64,000 nt of DNA from Dryobates pubescens (GCF_014839835.1 NC_071642.1:8616955-8680954); one strand, 5' to 3'. Shown: positions 34,301 through 46,541, counted from the first letter of the stretch. Notes: generated by a model not told the origin, from the letters alone. Translations and numbers: made by a program.

Positions 34301-34401
34301 GCAAATGGATCCTTATCCAATAATTATCAGAATATGGCAGATCAAATTTGCAGAAGCACAGGCCCCATATTAATGAAGGTTTTACAGCAGGAAATTATTA
34401 T
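34301..34401 (+). promoter_or_regulatory. Conserved upstream block with paired GATA-type sites
   Basis: 'tgcaaatggatccttatcca' followed by 'ataattatcag', then 'agaagcacaggccccat'. The block is shared by A, B and C and recognisable upstream of E at 51477-51580, though surrounding sequence has diverged. It ends about 80 bp before the TATA box. A regulatory role is inferred. Confidence 0.5.
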
Positions 34402-34482
34402 TGGTGAACAAGGGACAAGGATACAAATCACAGAATTATTTTAGTTCAACACTTGTTGCTGCCACATCTGAGTCTCACAACC

Positions 34483-34490
34483 TATATAAG
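34483..34490 (+). promoter_or_regulatory. Gene C TATA box
   Basis: TATATAAG 56 bp before the ATG. Confidence 0.85.
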
Positions 34491-34545
34491 GTGGACAGGT
34501 CAGAGCCTTCAATCCACCTGCACCAGCATCAGCTCTGCAGTCAAG

Positions 34546-36822
34546 ATGAAGTGCATGGTGAGTACAGATTGCTCTTTTTTCCTCTTCTGAACTACAACTT
34601 TGACTCCAAGAATTGCCTTTATCTCTCAGAAGTGCCTATGCCTAGGGGGAGAGGGTTCTCCTTAGAAAGAGTAGCACTGAACCTGTGAACCTATCAGCAC
34701 CTCCAGATTCAGCTCTGTAATCAACCTTCCATGTGTCTGCTCTGCATTAGTCCAGGGTAAGGCAAGGACGAGTCGCTTTAGGTGACTCTGGTCATTCCAA
34801 GACAAAAGCAAAAGAGGACCTTAAGGACTCACTGTGTGGTCAGGAGAGGAAAAAGGCTGCAGGATCCTCATGCTGGACTGGGCAGCCAGAGCTGCAGCTA
34901 CACTTCTGGTTTCCATTTCTCTTTCAGATTGTGACTACCGTCCTCCTGGGCCTCTTCCTGGCTCCAGCCCTCGGAGTTTTTGTAAGTAGAGTGACCCAGC
35001 CACAGGCTGGGGGGGGAGAGGGTTTCAATCCCTCATCCATTAGTAGCCAAAGAGATTTTAATGTGAAGCTGGAAAGGGGCAACTTAGTAGACTTTAATGA
35101 CAAAGTTTGCTCTCTGATGGGATGGCAGAAAGGGAGAGAGGCAAGTCCAGTTGAAATGGAACTAGAATGATTCCCATAGAGACTGCTGCATTCCAGGAGA
35201 GCTCAGAGGATCTTGCTTGGGATCACTCAGGATAGGATCAGGAGATGATTGGCTTTGGCCAGGAGCTTTGCCTTTGGGCCACAGTGCTTACCAGGTAAAT
35301 GTGGCATCTTCCAGGTTGGGCAACAAACTGGACAGCAGGTGTTCCCTGGGCAGGACGTGTTCCCTGGGCAGGATGTCTTCCCCGGGCAGGATGTCTTCCC
35401 CGGCAGGCCGGTGTTCCCCGGGCAGGATAACTCTCAGGTAGGGTTTGGGAGCTCCTGATCCTCCCAGCTCGCTGCACTTGCAACCAAGACAAAACGCAGT
35501 GCTGGCTGCTGCTGAGATCACAACGTGGCCCAGGGCACTCTGCAGCACCCCACACAAGCAGTGCTGCTCTTGCTGTATTCCCTGCTTGCTGAGTATTCCT
35601 TGCTCCTGTCCCAGTCCCTCTGGGGGAAAGGGACCAAGTAAGCTGAAAGTCTGACAGTGTTGTGGAGCTTGGTTTTCTCCATGCAGAATCCCAACCTGAA
35701 CCAGCACACCACAGTCATCGTGGGCACCCAAATTCTGACCATCAAAAGGCAGCTGCGTGTGGCAGTTATCGACCAGAGGAGCACCCTGAGGCCATGGAAA
35801 TCCATCTGGAACTACCAGACGGTGAGTGGCACGGGGCTGGTGCAGCAAACGGACAAGGAGATCACCTCCAGACAGCTCAGCACACTCCAGGACTTGTTTC
35901 TTTCCGCTTAGCATCCAGACTCCAACTTCTGGGGAAAAACTCTCCCCAGTTCTTTCCTCGTCCATACAGACTTTATTCCTTCTTCTTCCCTTCAATCCTC
36001 ACTTGTCACTGACTCCATTTGCAGGGTGTGATTGCCACCAAAGTGACATCAGAGGGAGTTTGCTACATTTCCACCATGGACAGGAAGCTGATGCCCACCT
36101 TTGATGCTCTGCCCAGACTGGCTGAACAGAACAAGGTAAGATTCCAGAGGAGGGCTTCCTTGGGAGCCTGTACAGTCCTGCAAAGGAATCGGAAGTCCGA
36201 GGCATGGCTGTTTCCACAGGCTTGACACCCAGAGTCCCAGAGTCACACAGCAGATGATGAGACAGTGCCCAGTAGAGCTGTGAGGGAAGCACCAAGCAGC
36301 GAGGCCCCACTGCAGGAACAGGGATATGCTTAGCAGGAAAGGGATGGAGGCACTGCACTTGCTGAGTGTTGTCATTTCCTGTTCAGCTCCTGCAGGTTCA
36401 AGGAAGACCTTCAAAGGAGGTCATCTACGTCATCAAGAGACCCATCATCAACCTCCAGTCCTATGGCCAAGAGATCTCCACCCTGTGCAGAGGCCTCACA
36501 ACCTACGAGACCTACGAAGTGTATGGTGAGTGCAGGCAAAGGGACGGTGTCTGGAAGGAGCCAGCAGCTCTTTTGCCTCAGGGGTGATGCTCTTGCCCCT
36601 GCACACAGACACAAACCTTTCCTGTTTCTGCTGCAGCAATTCTTCAGAGCATTGCTGGCTGGGAGCAGCTCAGGAGCAGGCTGTTGCATTCTGACATTTT
36701 CCTTTCTCTCCTCTCTTCTTTTCCAAGGACCCCAATACACTGTCAACCAGGGATCATGCTCCAGATTCGATGTCCTCCACATTCTGGACCTTGTCTACTG
36801 CCGTGCCAACAACAAGGCCTAA
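34546..36822 (+). CDS. GKN1-like: Gastrokine C, BRICHOS-domain secreted protein (GKN1-like)
   Basis: Seven exons: 34546-34557, 34928-34981, 35315-35437, 35687-35821, 36025-36135, 36387-36525 and 36728-36822; 669 nt, 222 aa. Signal peptide 1-22; exon 3 (41 codons) begins VGQQTGQQVFPGQD and carries five VFPG units; BRICHOS Asp92 (VAVID), Cys121 and Cys179; C-terminal GSC...YC pair Cys202/Cys216, spaced as in human GKN1. The stretch AVIDQRSTLRPWKSIWNY aligns without gaps to human GKN1 ANVDNNNGWDSWNSIWDY. Human GKN1 has about 185 residues; the extra length is mainly the repeat exon. The homology to A/B flanks stops at about 37020, where an ERV fossil begins. Confidence 0.92.
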
Positions 36823-36968
36823 ACACCTGACCTTGCCTCAACCAAGTGCAGCTGCTCCCTTGCTGCTGCACCAGGCCAGCCCCAGTGCTGTTCCTGCTCC
36901 CTGGCATCTCCTCCTTTGGGAGTTTCCTTCTCCACCATTCAGATGCTCAGTTGTGACCATACCTTTCC

Positions 36969-36974
36969 AATAAA
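36969..36974 (+). terminator. Gene C poly(A) signal
   Basis: AATAAA 147 bp after the stop. Confidence 0.9.
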
Positions 36975-38148
36975 GTCCTCTAGCATGCATTAACTCTGGC
37001 TTCTCTCTCATTGATGTATCATTGTAGTGGTTTGAGCCTTAACTGGGCCTTAAGAGCTCAGATGGGGACAAGGCTGAGGATCCTTGCCCCGCTCTCCCCT
37101 CCTCCCTCCGAACAGACAGGAGGAAAAAAAAAGGGGAAGGAGCAAATTCACCAAGAAGTAATTTGGACCCTGCTTGGAAGTAGAAAGGTAAAGAATATTT
37201 TTATACTATATATAATCATATATATACATAACAATAACAGATATGGTTCACCAGGGCAAGGAACAAGGATGGATGGGAGGGGAAAAAAAAAGAAACAAGA
37301 ATACAAAACCAGTCCCTCTGAAGAGGCGTGAAGGCAGCAGGGAGAAAGTTCACGCCTGACCATGTGGCAGAGGAGCAGGAAGGCAGCTGCAGTTACTCTT
37401 GTCCAGGAGAGTCAGGAGCCAAAAAGGGACCTAACATCCCAGTACACTCTGTTGTCCCTGGCCTCCACGTGGCTGGAGGTAGGGCACCTCTAATGCTGGC
37501 GGCGATGCCCACACTTGTCACAGGGTCCTGTGTTACTAGGGGAGGGGTCTCTTGAGTGAGAGGGACCTCTCCGGGAAACTGGGGCAGCCCTTCTCCTGGA
37601 CGAGTTATCCCCATTGTGGCCACCTTGCAGTTCCCACACTCTGTTCCAGAGGGCAGAGGTGGGTTGGCCATGCCAGCTGTCCATGTTTTCTCCATGGTCA
37701 CAGAGAATCCTCCATAGAGACCCCCTTGACATCCCCAATTGGCTTGGGGCGATCTCCTATGGGAAGATCACCTATTCCTGATTGCTGAAACCTGGACCCA
37801 TTCTGAAGGAGAAAGGGAAGGAGAAAAAGAGGTATAGATCCCCTTTTTCAGTTCAGACATGGAGGCCTTAAGCTCTTTAGTCATAGCTTCTATGGCTGAG
37901 ATTGTGTGTCTCTGATTTACACTGTCCTCATATTCCCTCAAGTTACTAGCAAATTAACAGTTTTAGGACTTCCATCCTGTCCAGTCAGGAGTATCCCTCC
38001 TAATGTGTGAGCATGTTTTTGAAGGACACCCTGGGTGAGTTTCTTTACAAAGGGCCATCTCATGGGCACCTCATCTGGGTCTGAAGGGAGCTGGCCATCT
38101 CCAGCACAGCCATCTGTCTCAGATACCGAATGCCCTGTTCCATAGCTG

Positions 38149-38433
38149 TCATAGAATCATAGAATAGAATCATAGAATCAACCAGGTTGGAAAAGACCTC
38201 AAAGATCATCAAGTCCAAGCTGTCACCCAAGACCTCATGCCTACTAGACCATGGCACTAAGTGCCACATCCAATCCCCTATAGAAAACAAAGCCCTCCTT
38301 CTTCTTAGACTTTTGGACAAAACTTGGTGCGAATCGGTGCCTACACTGACACCACTGCTCTATGCACCAGCCGGGAATCGAACCCGGGTCGCAAGAATGG
38401 GAATCTTGCATGATACCACTACACCACTGGTGC
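38149..38433 (-). mobile_element. tRNA-Gly/CR1-tail chimera (candidate SINE)
   Basis: On minus: a complete tRNA-Gly sequence (38433-38363), an 82 bp linker (38362-38281), then a CR1 3' end (38280-38149) ending in repeated 'atagaatcat'. tRNA head, linker and LINE tail in one orientation is the architecture of tRNA-derived SINEs mobilised by CR1, as in zebra finch TguSINE1, which uses a tRNA-Ile head. Confidence 0.6.
38363..38433 (-). tRNA. tRNA-Gly (CCC), 71 nt
   Basis: Minus strand. Acceptor stem GCACCAG pairs perfectly with CTGGTGC, with discriminator A. A-box 'tggtgtagtgg' and B-box 'ggttcgattcc' are intact. The anticodon CCC (38399-38401) sits in the loop of 'gcaagattcccattcttgc'. It matches the vertebrate tRNA-Gly-CCC isoacceptor closely. 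No encoded CCA; a TTTT pol III stop candidate lies about 40 nt downstream (38319-38322). It could be a functional gene, but its fusion to a CR1 tail makes a retrotransposed copy at least as likely. Confidence 0.8.
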
Positions 38434-38683
38434 CCAGCCACATCTTTTGAGAGGTACCAGCTCTTTAGGATCAGCGGTACCAGCATTGAGGATCCAGGCC
38501 GAGAGAGTGTGTTCCATCAAGTTTGGCTAACTTTTCGTCCAGACCAGCCTCATGAGTCAGGGAGCCTAAAAGCATCACCTCCCTCTTATCTAGGTCGACT
38601 GTGTCCACACCTTCATCCCAACATCTCAGGGCCCATCTTAGTATTGGCTTACCCTCTTTCCATGTGTAATCCAGACGAGTTTG

Positions 38684-39068
38684 TGTAGGAAAGCAGAAAG
38701 TATCTGTGGAGAGTTTCAGGACAAGAAAGAACAACAGGCCACTGATACTGGAAGGATGGCTTGATGATAAAGAAGAGCTGACCATGGTAAACAACTTGAA
38801 GTGCGAGACAGGAGGACACTTGCCTCCATGCTGGAGAAGATCAAACTGATATGGGATGAAGATAACAATGGACAGCTGCATATCAAAGGAGAAAACTCAA
38901 TTAGCAGCAGTGGTGCAAGAATGTCAGGGAATTGCTTACCCTGCTCAATTTTTCCTATATAAGCTGCTTGTTCTGTACCAATAAACGATTCCTGCCTCAT
39001 CAACAAGGGACTCCGTGCATGCTTTCCAATAAGTTTGCCTCAGTTCCTTTCTGGGCAGAGATGTAACA
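38684..39068 (+). mobile_element. Candidate short solo LTR, fossil
   Basis: About 385 bp, starting near TGTAGGAAAG and ending TGTAACA, with 'cctatataagctgcttg' (TATA) and 'ccaataaacg' (polyadenylation) in the order and spacing of an LTR. A clear target duplication was not found. Confidence 0.5.
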
Positions 39069-39320
39069 GTTATTATCTCCTGATCTGAGTCATCCTCATG
39101 CACCGGTGGGTTCTGCGAGGTGCTGGGTGCTGCTGTTGTGCCTTCCTCACTATCTGTGTTTAGAGATGATTTTTGCATCTTTTTCCAGCATGTGGTGTCA
39201 GGTGCTAGAGAAACTATGTGGGCAGGAGCATTGGGGGTTAAGTGGGGAACTGCTGCTGGAGGGGCAAACCCTTGTGTCTGGGGCCTAGAGCAGATGGCCT
39301 TTTTTGCTGGGCAGCACTCA

Positions 39321-39716
<396 letters not shown>

Positions 39717-39754
39717 TCACTACAACCCAACCCCTCCTTCTTTGTGTCCTTGGT

Positions 39755-39822
39755 TTAGTTGATTAGGTGGTGTTGGATGATAGGTTGGACACAATGATCT
39801 TGAAGGTCTCTTCCAACCTGGT
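39755..39822 (+). mobile_element. CR1 3'-end scrap
   Basis: 'gttggatgataggttggaca' to 'cttccaacctgg'; same subfamily as the 8.3-10.66 kb copy. Confidence 0.8.
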
Positions 39823-39902
39823 TTATTCTGTTCTATTCTATTCTATTCTATTCTATTCTATTCTATTCTATTCTATTCTATTCTATTCTATTCTATTCTT
39901 CT
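39823..39902. repeat. (TTCTA)n pentamer array
   Basis: About 15 pentamers extending directly from the CR1 3' end. Confidence 0.95.
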
Positions 39903-40285
39903 TTACACAGTGCTTACAGTGTTCACAACATCCTACCCCTCGGCCATCAGAGCTTACAAAGGACTGCATCGTGCCCATTGTCTTTCTACAGAGAGTTCTT
40001 CATGGGTTAGTACCTCCCTCTCCCCACAAGGCTAGAGTGAATGCTATCATGAGTATTATATTTAAAAATACAGAACATATCATTATATAAAGTAATTTTC
40101 CCTCAAAGACATTCTTATCTACACGGTTAGTTTCATAGCCTGCTTCAGAAAAATTCTCCATGTCAGAGAATTATCACTGCCAGTGAAATTCATAGAATTT
40201 AAGATGTACATGCCCAGCTGCATTGGTAAAGTGTTTATCCAGTCAAGCAGCATCTCTATCATTAACCAAACCATACAATAAGTTA
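39903..40285. other. Sequence between repeats inside the minus ERV
   Basis: Mostly A/T-rich; nothing recognised. Confidence 0.35.
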
Positions 40286-40290
40286 TTAGT

Positions 40291-40788
40291 TGTAGCAGTT
40301 TGGGACAGGTCCCCCTGCTGTGCCCACATGAGAAATACCTCCTGTGTCCCGAAAGGGTCCAACCCAGTGGACCACATATTTCATCCCATAATGCCCTGCT
40401 CCCCTATAAGACATCATCAGGGGTCCTGCACTTCCTCTTTTCTTCCCTCACCACCACCTGGTAATGGGGGGAGCTGTCTCGTGGCCTTTTTGGGCCTGGC
40501 CAGGCCCAAGGCTGGGGGGAAGGGCAATCTTAGATCTGGCCAGCTGAGATTAGCCTAAAGGGGTTGGGGGGGGGGAGAAAGAGCTCTGGGGGTTTTGGGA
40601 TGTACCCTGAGGTGGGGATGGGATGTTTCTGGGTATTCTTTGGGATCTCTTTTGTCACTGCACTTGTGGTTCTCTGTAAACATTCACTGCTTTTCCATTT
40701 TAACTTTACAACACTTTTTTTGCAATCCGTTTGTCTGAGTTTCATTTTTTGCCCGTGGTGGGGAGGGGGTCAGCCTTAACCCAACACA
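40291..40788. mobile_element. Solo LTR with 5 bp target duplication, fossil
   Basis: 498 bp, TG...CA, flanked by TTAGT on both sides (40286-40290 and 40789-40793). Includes a G-run near 40560-40577. No internal region. Confidence 0.85.
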
Positions 40789-41468
40789 TTAGTTTATAGA
40801 TATGGGTCCAAAAGATCCAGCCAAAAACCCATGCAAGAGCTTGGAACATTAGAGTCTTCACAATTAACATCTCTACTTCCAATCCTTTCTTTCCAAAGTA
40901 TTACTTTTCAAATACAATGTTATTTTTCAAACCCCACGTTGGAGCACCAATATATTGTGGTGGTTTAAGCCTTAACTGCAGTTTAATCTACCAACAAGAA
41001 AATAAAAATCTGGAGTTGGTTTGGAAGAAGGAGAAGTACATTTTTAAACAATATATATATATAGCAATAACAGGGAGAGTTTACAAGGGTAAGGAATAAG
41101 GATGAATAGGAAAATACACAAAATCAAATTTGGATGGCCTTGTGTCTCCTTTGATGGATGTGGATTTCAGTCCTTTAGAGACGCATGGACCTGACCACAT
41201 GGCAGAACAAGGAGGGGCAGCTGTGGGTCCTCTCAAACAGGAGAGGCAGTAGCAAAGCAAAAAGAATGGCTGCCATAAACCTCCCCTTTATAGTCTTGCT
41301 GGACAGGAAGGGGGAGAGGAACAGACCAATTCAGAGCTGGGGGACCCTTCCTCCTGTGAGGGGGAAGCCAAGTCCACCTGGATCAGGTTTCTTCTGTCCC
41401 CTGGGGGAAGCAGGGCTCTTGCAACCATACCCACCCAGGATGGATGAAACCCAGCACAATAAGATAAG

Positions 41469-42310
41469 ACAAAGAACCTTCTCCTCAGGAAATGGTCACA
41501 TTCTCCCTCTTCACAGCCCCTTGAACAGGGTGAGGCAGGCACTGCAAATCCAGCACTCTGGTTTGATTTGTTTCCAGATGCCCTACGACTATGAAAAGTG
41601 CACTCAGTAGATCTGGCTCCTTCATTCCATGCAGCTCTGCTCCCTCCTGCTGGGCATTTGTGCTCATGCTTCTGCCTCACATCTGCTGCAGACCAAAGTG
41701 CAGAAGATCCTAATGTTCTCTGTAACAAGCTGTGCTTCACCCCTGCTGTTTCCATCACCCCTGCTCCAAGTGACTTGTGTTTCTAGATGATTGTGGTTAG
41801 CTTCTACTGAGAGTTTTCAGGACTTGCCCCTTCCTGTCTCCAAGGCCTTAACAAGTGCTGTCTGAAGAGCTGATCGCACTGCACAGACTCCCAAGGGGAA
41901 GACAGGGTTTGCATTCTGGTCAGTCCCAGGGCTCTCAGAGTGGGGACACGCATGCCTTGCTCATTAGAATCAGAGAATTGCAGCATGCACTGAGTTGGAA
42001 GGGACCCTTGAAGGTCATTGTTTATTCCAGCCCCCATGCAGTGACATCCCCAACGACAACAGGTTGCTCAGGCACCATCAAGTTTGCACCTGAATAACTC
42101 CAGGGATGAGGCCTCAACCACCTCTCTGGGCAACCTGTTCCATTAACCTCCTTGTGAAGAACTCCCTTCTGATGTCCAAGCTAAATGTCCTCTGCTCCAG
42201 TTTCAAGGCCTTGCCCCTCCTCCTATCCCCACAGGCCTGATGTGGTTTATGATCAAATTGATTAGCTGGAGCTATGATAAAATATGGATATAATTTATTA
42301 GATATCAAAA
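41469..42310 (+). repeat. R3: R module, + copy
   Basis: Matches R1 from 'acaaagaacc' onward but lacks the first ~540 bp of R1 and the CR1 insertion. It begins just beyond the minus ERV's LTR, so the ERV separates gene C from its R module. Confidence 0.85.
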
Positions 42311-43320
42311 ATGATTTTCCCAAGTTAATTTAATCCAGGTTCATTTGCCAGGTCGATGAGAGGTTGATTCCACAGATGGGAGGCTAATAAGCAGTGGAAT
42401 AACAGTCTAGGAAAATCAGAAACTTGGAATACAGAGGAACTAACTGGAAGCTCTTATCAGTGTGAAAACAAAATGCAGTGCTGAGCCGAGTCCCTTCTGA
42501 TTTAATATGACAAGCAGTATCTGTTCATCTTCATGCTTGGCCTGATGCTCTTCATCAGCAAGAGGTTACCCACATACACACAGGGAATGGCCCTGGTTTG
42601 AAGAGCTGATGGGACAGACCCAAATTGCCAGAAGAATAATGAAAAACAGGCTGAGGTGTAGCAGCAGAGGCAAAGAACTTTAGAGCAGGGCAAAGTTACA
42701 CAAAAGCAAGGGACAAGGGAGTTATTGAGCCCTTGGACATGCAGAGGAATTCAGAGAAGTGAAAATGCCTTCTTGGCCACTGGGTGTCAGCCCAGAATTA
42801 CAGGCTGTTCAGCTGAGCACAGCTGGTTACTTCATTCTCCATGCAGAGTGCTGGAAGTGCTGGAAGTGCCTAAAGTGCCATGAAAACAGGAGACCATCTG
42901 TGGTAGTTTTAGGCTCCCCCCATGAGTGCAGCTGTACCGGGCATGAGGAACTCCAGTCTGAGCTGGAATCCAAGGAGGCCAACAGGTTATGCTGCCATAG
43001 ACATTGCTAATGCTTTTTGTCTCTATTCCCACAGCAGAGGAATGCAGACCTCAGTTTGCTTTTACCTGGAGAGGGATACACAGTCAATCGTTTGCCCCAG
43101 GGGTGGATTGACAGTTCAAGCATCTGTCATGTGGAGAAAGGTGGTGCTCCAGAACACCTCCAGTTCATTGGTAACATCATCATCTGGGGTAAAACTGCTG
43201 AAGAAGTCTTCAAGCAAGGTAACAAGATCATTGACACTCTCTAGAAAGCTGGTTTCACCACTAAGAGAGACAAGGTGAAAGGACCTGCCAGAGAAATCCA
43301 ATTGATATCTAATAAATCAT
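42311..43320. repeat. Second copy of spacer S
   Basis: Parallels 16051-17333 without the segment at 16219-16530. The far inverted arm is cut at about 43360. Confidence 0.75.
42900..43285 (+). mobile_element. ERV pol fragment (ERVL-like), fossil, second copy
   Basis: Sister of 16930-17310. Broken. Confidence 0.8.
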
Positions 43321-43360
43321 ATCCATATTTTATCACAGTTTCAGCTAATAAATTTGGAAG

Positions 43361-45189
43361 GAATTTTAGTTCAAAGAAGCAATGTTAGCATTCCTATCTG
43401 CAAGACCAAGCAGAAGCAATATCCCCCCAGCAGAACAGCCAAAGCAGCTGGAACCACAGGAGAAAAGAAAGGAATGGGGATGGAAGTGAAATTTGCAAGA
43501 TGTTACAGAACAACTGCCCAATGAATCTGTTTACAATAATCTTTTGTTTTCCTTTGTACACCCAATAGTGAATTATTTATATTTTTCTACTTTTCTGCTC
43601 AAAATCTGCAGCTTAATTTTAAAGACATAGTCTAAAACTGCCACATTCCTGTACAAGGATAATGTGTTTGTATCAGCATAGGCAGCTGATTGATTCTCCA
43701 TGCAGGGTGCTGGAACAGCTGCCTGAAGTGCCATGGAAACAAGAGACCATCATCTGGAGATCTTGACTGAAGCCATTATCCATCAAACAAGTCAGACCTT
43801 TGTGAGCCCCCAGAGGACTCTTCCAAAACTTCTCACAAGGAGCACATCACTCCCTAGAGCTCTGCGCTTTGATGTCCCCCAGCAGCCTCATCTCATCTCA
43901 TCTCATCTCACAGGACTGAAACAGCAGAGCTCTCAGACACACAAACCAGGAGGTGGCAGCTCTGCCTCTTTCTCACAGCTACCCAAAAAGCAACATCTGC
44001 CCCCACATTCTGCACATCCAGGCCTGGTGAAGAGCTAACCTGCAGTTTGGGCAGCATCACAGCCACCTCAGCAAGAGGCTCTCATGAACCTTTCTGACAC
44101 TGTGCTTTATTGCTGAGGGGTTTACAAAGCCTGATCCCCTGACATGGATCTTCTACCCATGCAGTGTTGAGCTGTGACGGTACTCTCCTGGCAGGCCAAG
44201 AGAGAAAGGGAAAGACTCAGCCCTGCACTCCCAACTGCCCTGGAGTTTAGGTATGAAAGCCCAAACTATCCCTCTACAAACTACCTGGTTGTGCTCCTGT
44301 CCGGCTCTAGAGAAGCTCTGACTTCCAAGTGATCTCCACTTCCCTCAGGTCAGAAGGTGACCCATCATTTGGCACTGCCACCCTCTGAATTCCATTGAAA
44401 CAAAAGAGCCTTGTCATCAAATGCTGAGAATAATTGTACCCTTTCTGCTCTCTCAAGGTGAGATTATACTATCATAATAAACTCTCCTGGTGACTCATAG
44501 GGTTCTTTCAGGTACTTTTCATAAATATTTATTTTTCTGGTAGTGGAGAAGAAAGTAAGAAATGAAGCAATACCTTAAAAAAAAACCAAACTAAAAACAA
44601 ATCTCAAGGCTGGGAATGCCACGGGAGAAGAAGACAGTGACAAATAAGAAGCACTTCCAGATGTGGTAAACAAACACCTCTGAATGTACTGCTTCTGTAA
44701 CAAGCTCAAATACAACCCAAACCTGGGTTATCTGAGGCTGTATTTGTCTACATCTCTTTAGGTGATTAAACAGCAATGGACAACATTCCTGGGCAAAGAG
44801 GCTCAGAGGTCTGAAGTGTCCAGCTGAAAGTCCAAACCATTTTGCAGAGATTCTGCAAGCACAAAGGCAGAGCAGCTCTTAAATCACAGCTCTCTATAAT
44901 CATCACATTTCAGAGCAACATTAAATTCTGCTTTTGAAGTAACAGTTGACAGCCCTTTCATGCTGCCCCTCCCTTACTCATTTTTCCTATTCTACACCTT
45001 TCTGTCCCATTCTCAGATTCACTCTTAGCCTGTACCAGGCGGTACTTTTGTGAAGAAGGTCTGCAAAGATACACGACTGAAGACTGAAGACGCTCATGGA
45101 ATGCACTTAACAAACAAGCTCAGATCTAGAACCAACCACATGATTTCCAGGGACTGTTTTAGCATCTTTAACACAGCAAGATAACCTCT
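43361..45189. other. Unassigned intergenic sequence
   Basis: No gene recognised. A (TCTCA)n run of about five units lies at 43891-43911. A few phrases near 43700-43755 resemble spacer S. Confidence 0.4.
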
Positions 45190-46104
45190 TCCACTGATCT
45201 TCATTGATGAAATGGATGAGGAGGTTGAGTCAGTCATCAGCAAGTTTGCAGATGACACCAAGTTGGGAACAGATGTTAGTTAGAGGGTTGAAAGGCTCTG
45301 CAGAGGGACCTTGACCAACTGGACAGATGGGCAGAGGCCAATGGGATGGCATTTAACAAGTCCAAGTGCCAGGTGCTGCACTTTGGACACGGCAACCCCA
45401 CGCAGAGCTACAGGCTGGGGTCAGAGTGGTTGGAGAGCTGCCAAACGGAGAGGGACCTGGGGGTGCTGATTGACACCCACCTAAACATGAGCCAGCAGTG
45501 TGCCCAGCTGGCCAAGAGGGCCAATGGCATCCTGGCCTGTATCAGGAATAGTGTGGCCAGCAGGAGCAGGGAGGTCATTGTGCCCCTGTACTCTGCATTG
45601 GTTAGGCCACACCTTGAGTACTGTGTCCAGTTCTGGGCCCCTCAGTTTAAGAAGGACATCGAGACACTTGAAGGTGTCCAGAGAAGGGCAACAAGGCTGG
45701 GGAGAGGCCTTGAGCACAGCCCTGTGAGGAGAGGCTGAGGGAGCTGGGATTGTTTAGCCGGGAGAAGAGAAGGATCAGGGGTGACCTCATTGCCCTCTAC
45801 AACTACCTGAAAGGTGGTTGTAGACAGGAAGGGGTTGGTCTCTTCTCCCAGGCAACCAGCACCAGAACAAGGGGACACAGTCTCAAGCTGTGCCAGGGGA
45901 GGTTTAGACTCGAGGTGAGGAAAAAGTTCTTCACTGAGCGAGTCATTCGTCATTGGGATGTGCTGCCCGGGGAGGTGGTGGAGTCACCGTCCCTGGAGGT
46001 GTTCAAGGGGAGATTGGACGTGGCACTTGGTGCCATGGTCTAGTTGTGAGGTCTGTTGGGACAGGTTGGACTTGATGATCCTTGGGGTCTCTTCCAACCT
46101 TGGT
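45190..46104 (+). mobile_element. CR1 LINE, 5'-truncated
   Basis: Sense CR1 with the end of ORF2 still open from 45346: [60 protein letters not shown]. Among the least decayed CR1s here. Confidence 0.92.
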
Positions 46105-46163
46105 TATACTGTGATACTGTGATACTGTGATACTGTGATACTGTGATACTGTGATACTGTGAT
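46105..46163. repeat. (ATACTGTG)n octamer array from CR1 tail
   Basis: About seven copies of the 8-mer that ends this CR1 subfamily. Confidence 0.95.
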
Positions 46164-46492
46164 CTCACAGAGGGTATCAGCTATACATAAAATATTAGGC
46201 TGAGTCCTTTGCCACGCGGGCACCAAGCACCACCACAGATGGTATCAAGCAGCTGTTCTCTGGCTCTGATTTTTACTTTCCTTCTCCCTTAAAAGTTACT
46301 ACAAAAAACATCAATCTTTATTCTATGACAAGTTTTCTTTCATCTTCCTGTGTGCAATGGATTCAATCAGGCTGCTATCAAAGCCTCCTCTTATCACAGC
46401 ATTTCCCCAGGAAACACGTCACCATCCTGTGAGCACAGGGCATGTGCCAGCAAGGCAAACCCTTGGGGAGACTGAAGGCTGGGATCTGAGTG

Positions 46493-46500
46493 TATAAAAA
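46493..46500 (+). promoter_or_regulatory. Gene D TATA box
   Basis: TATAAAAA, 49 bp before the ATG. Confidence 0.75.
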
Positions 46501-46541
46501 GAGTACACATCCATTACCAGCAGATCTTGGCTACCATCACA

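Noticed and set aside
38319-38433. Ordinary functional tRNA-Gly gene as the sole explanation
   Set aside because: Sequence is intact, but the in-line CR1 tail and the location inside an ERV fit a retrotransposed copy at least as well, so both readings were kept.
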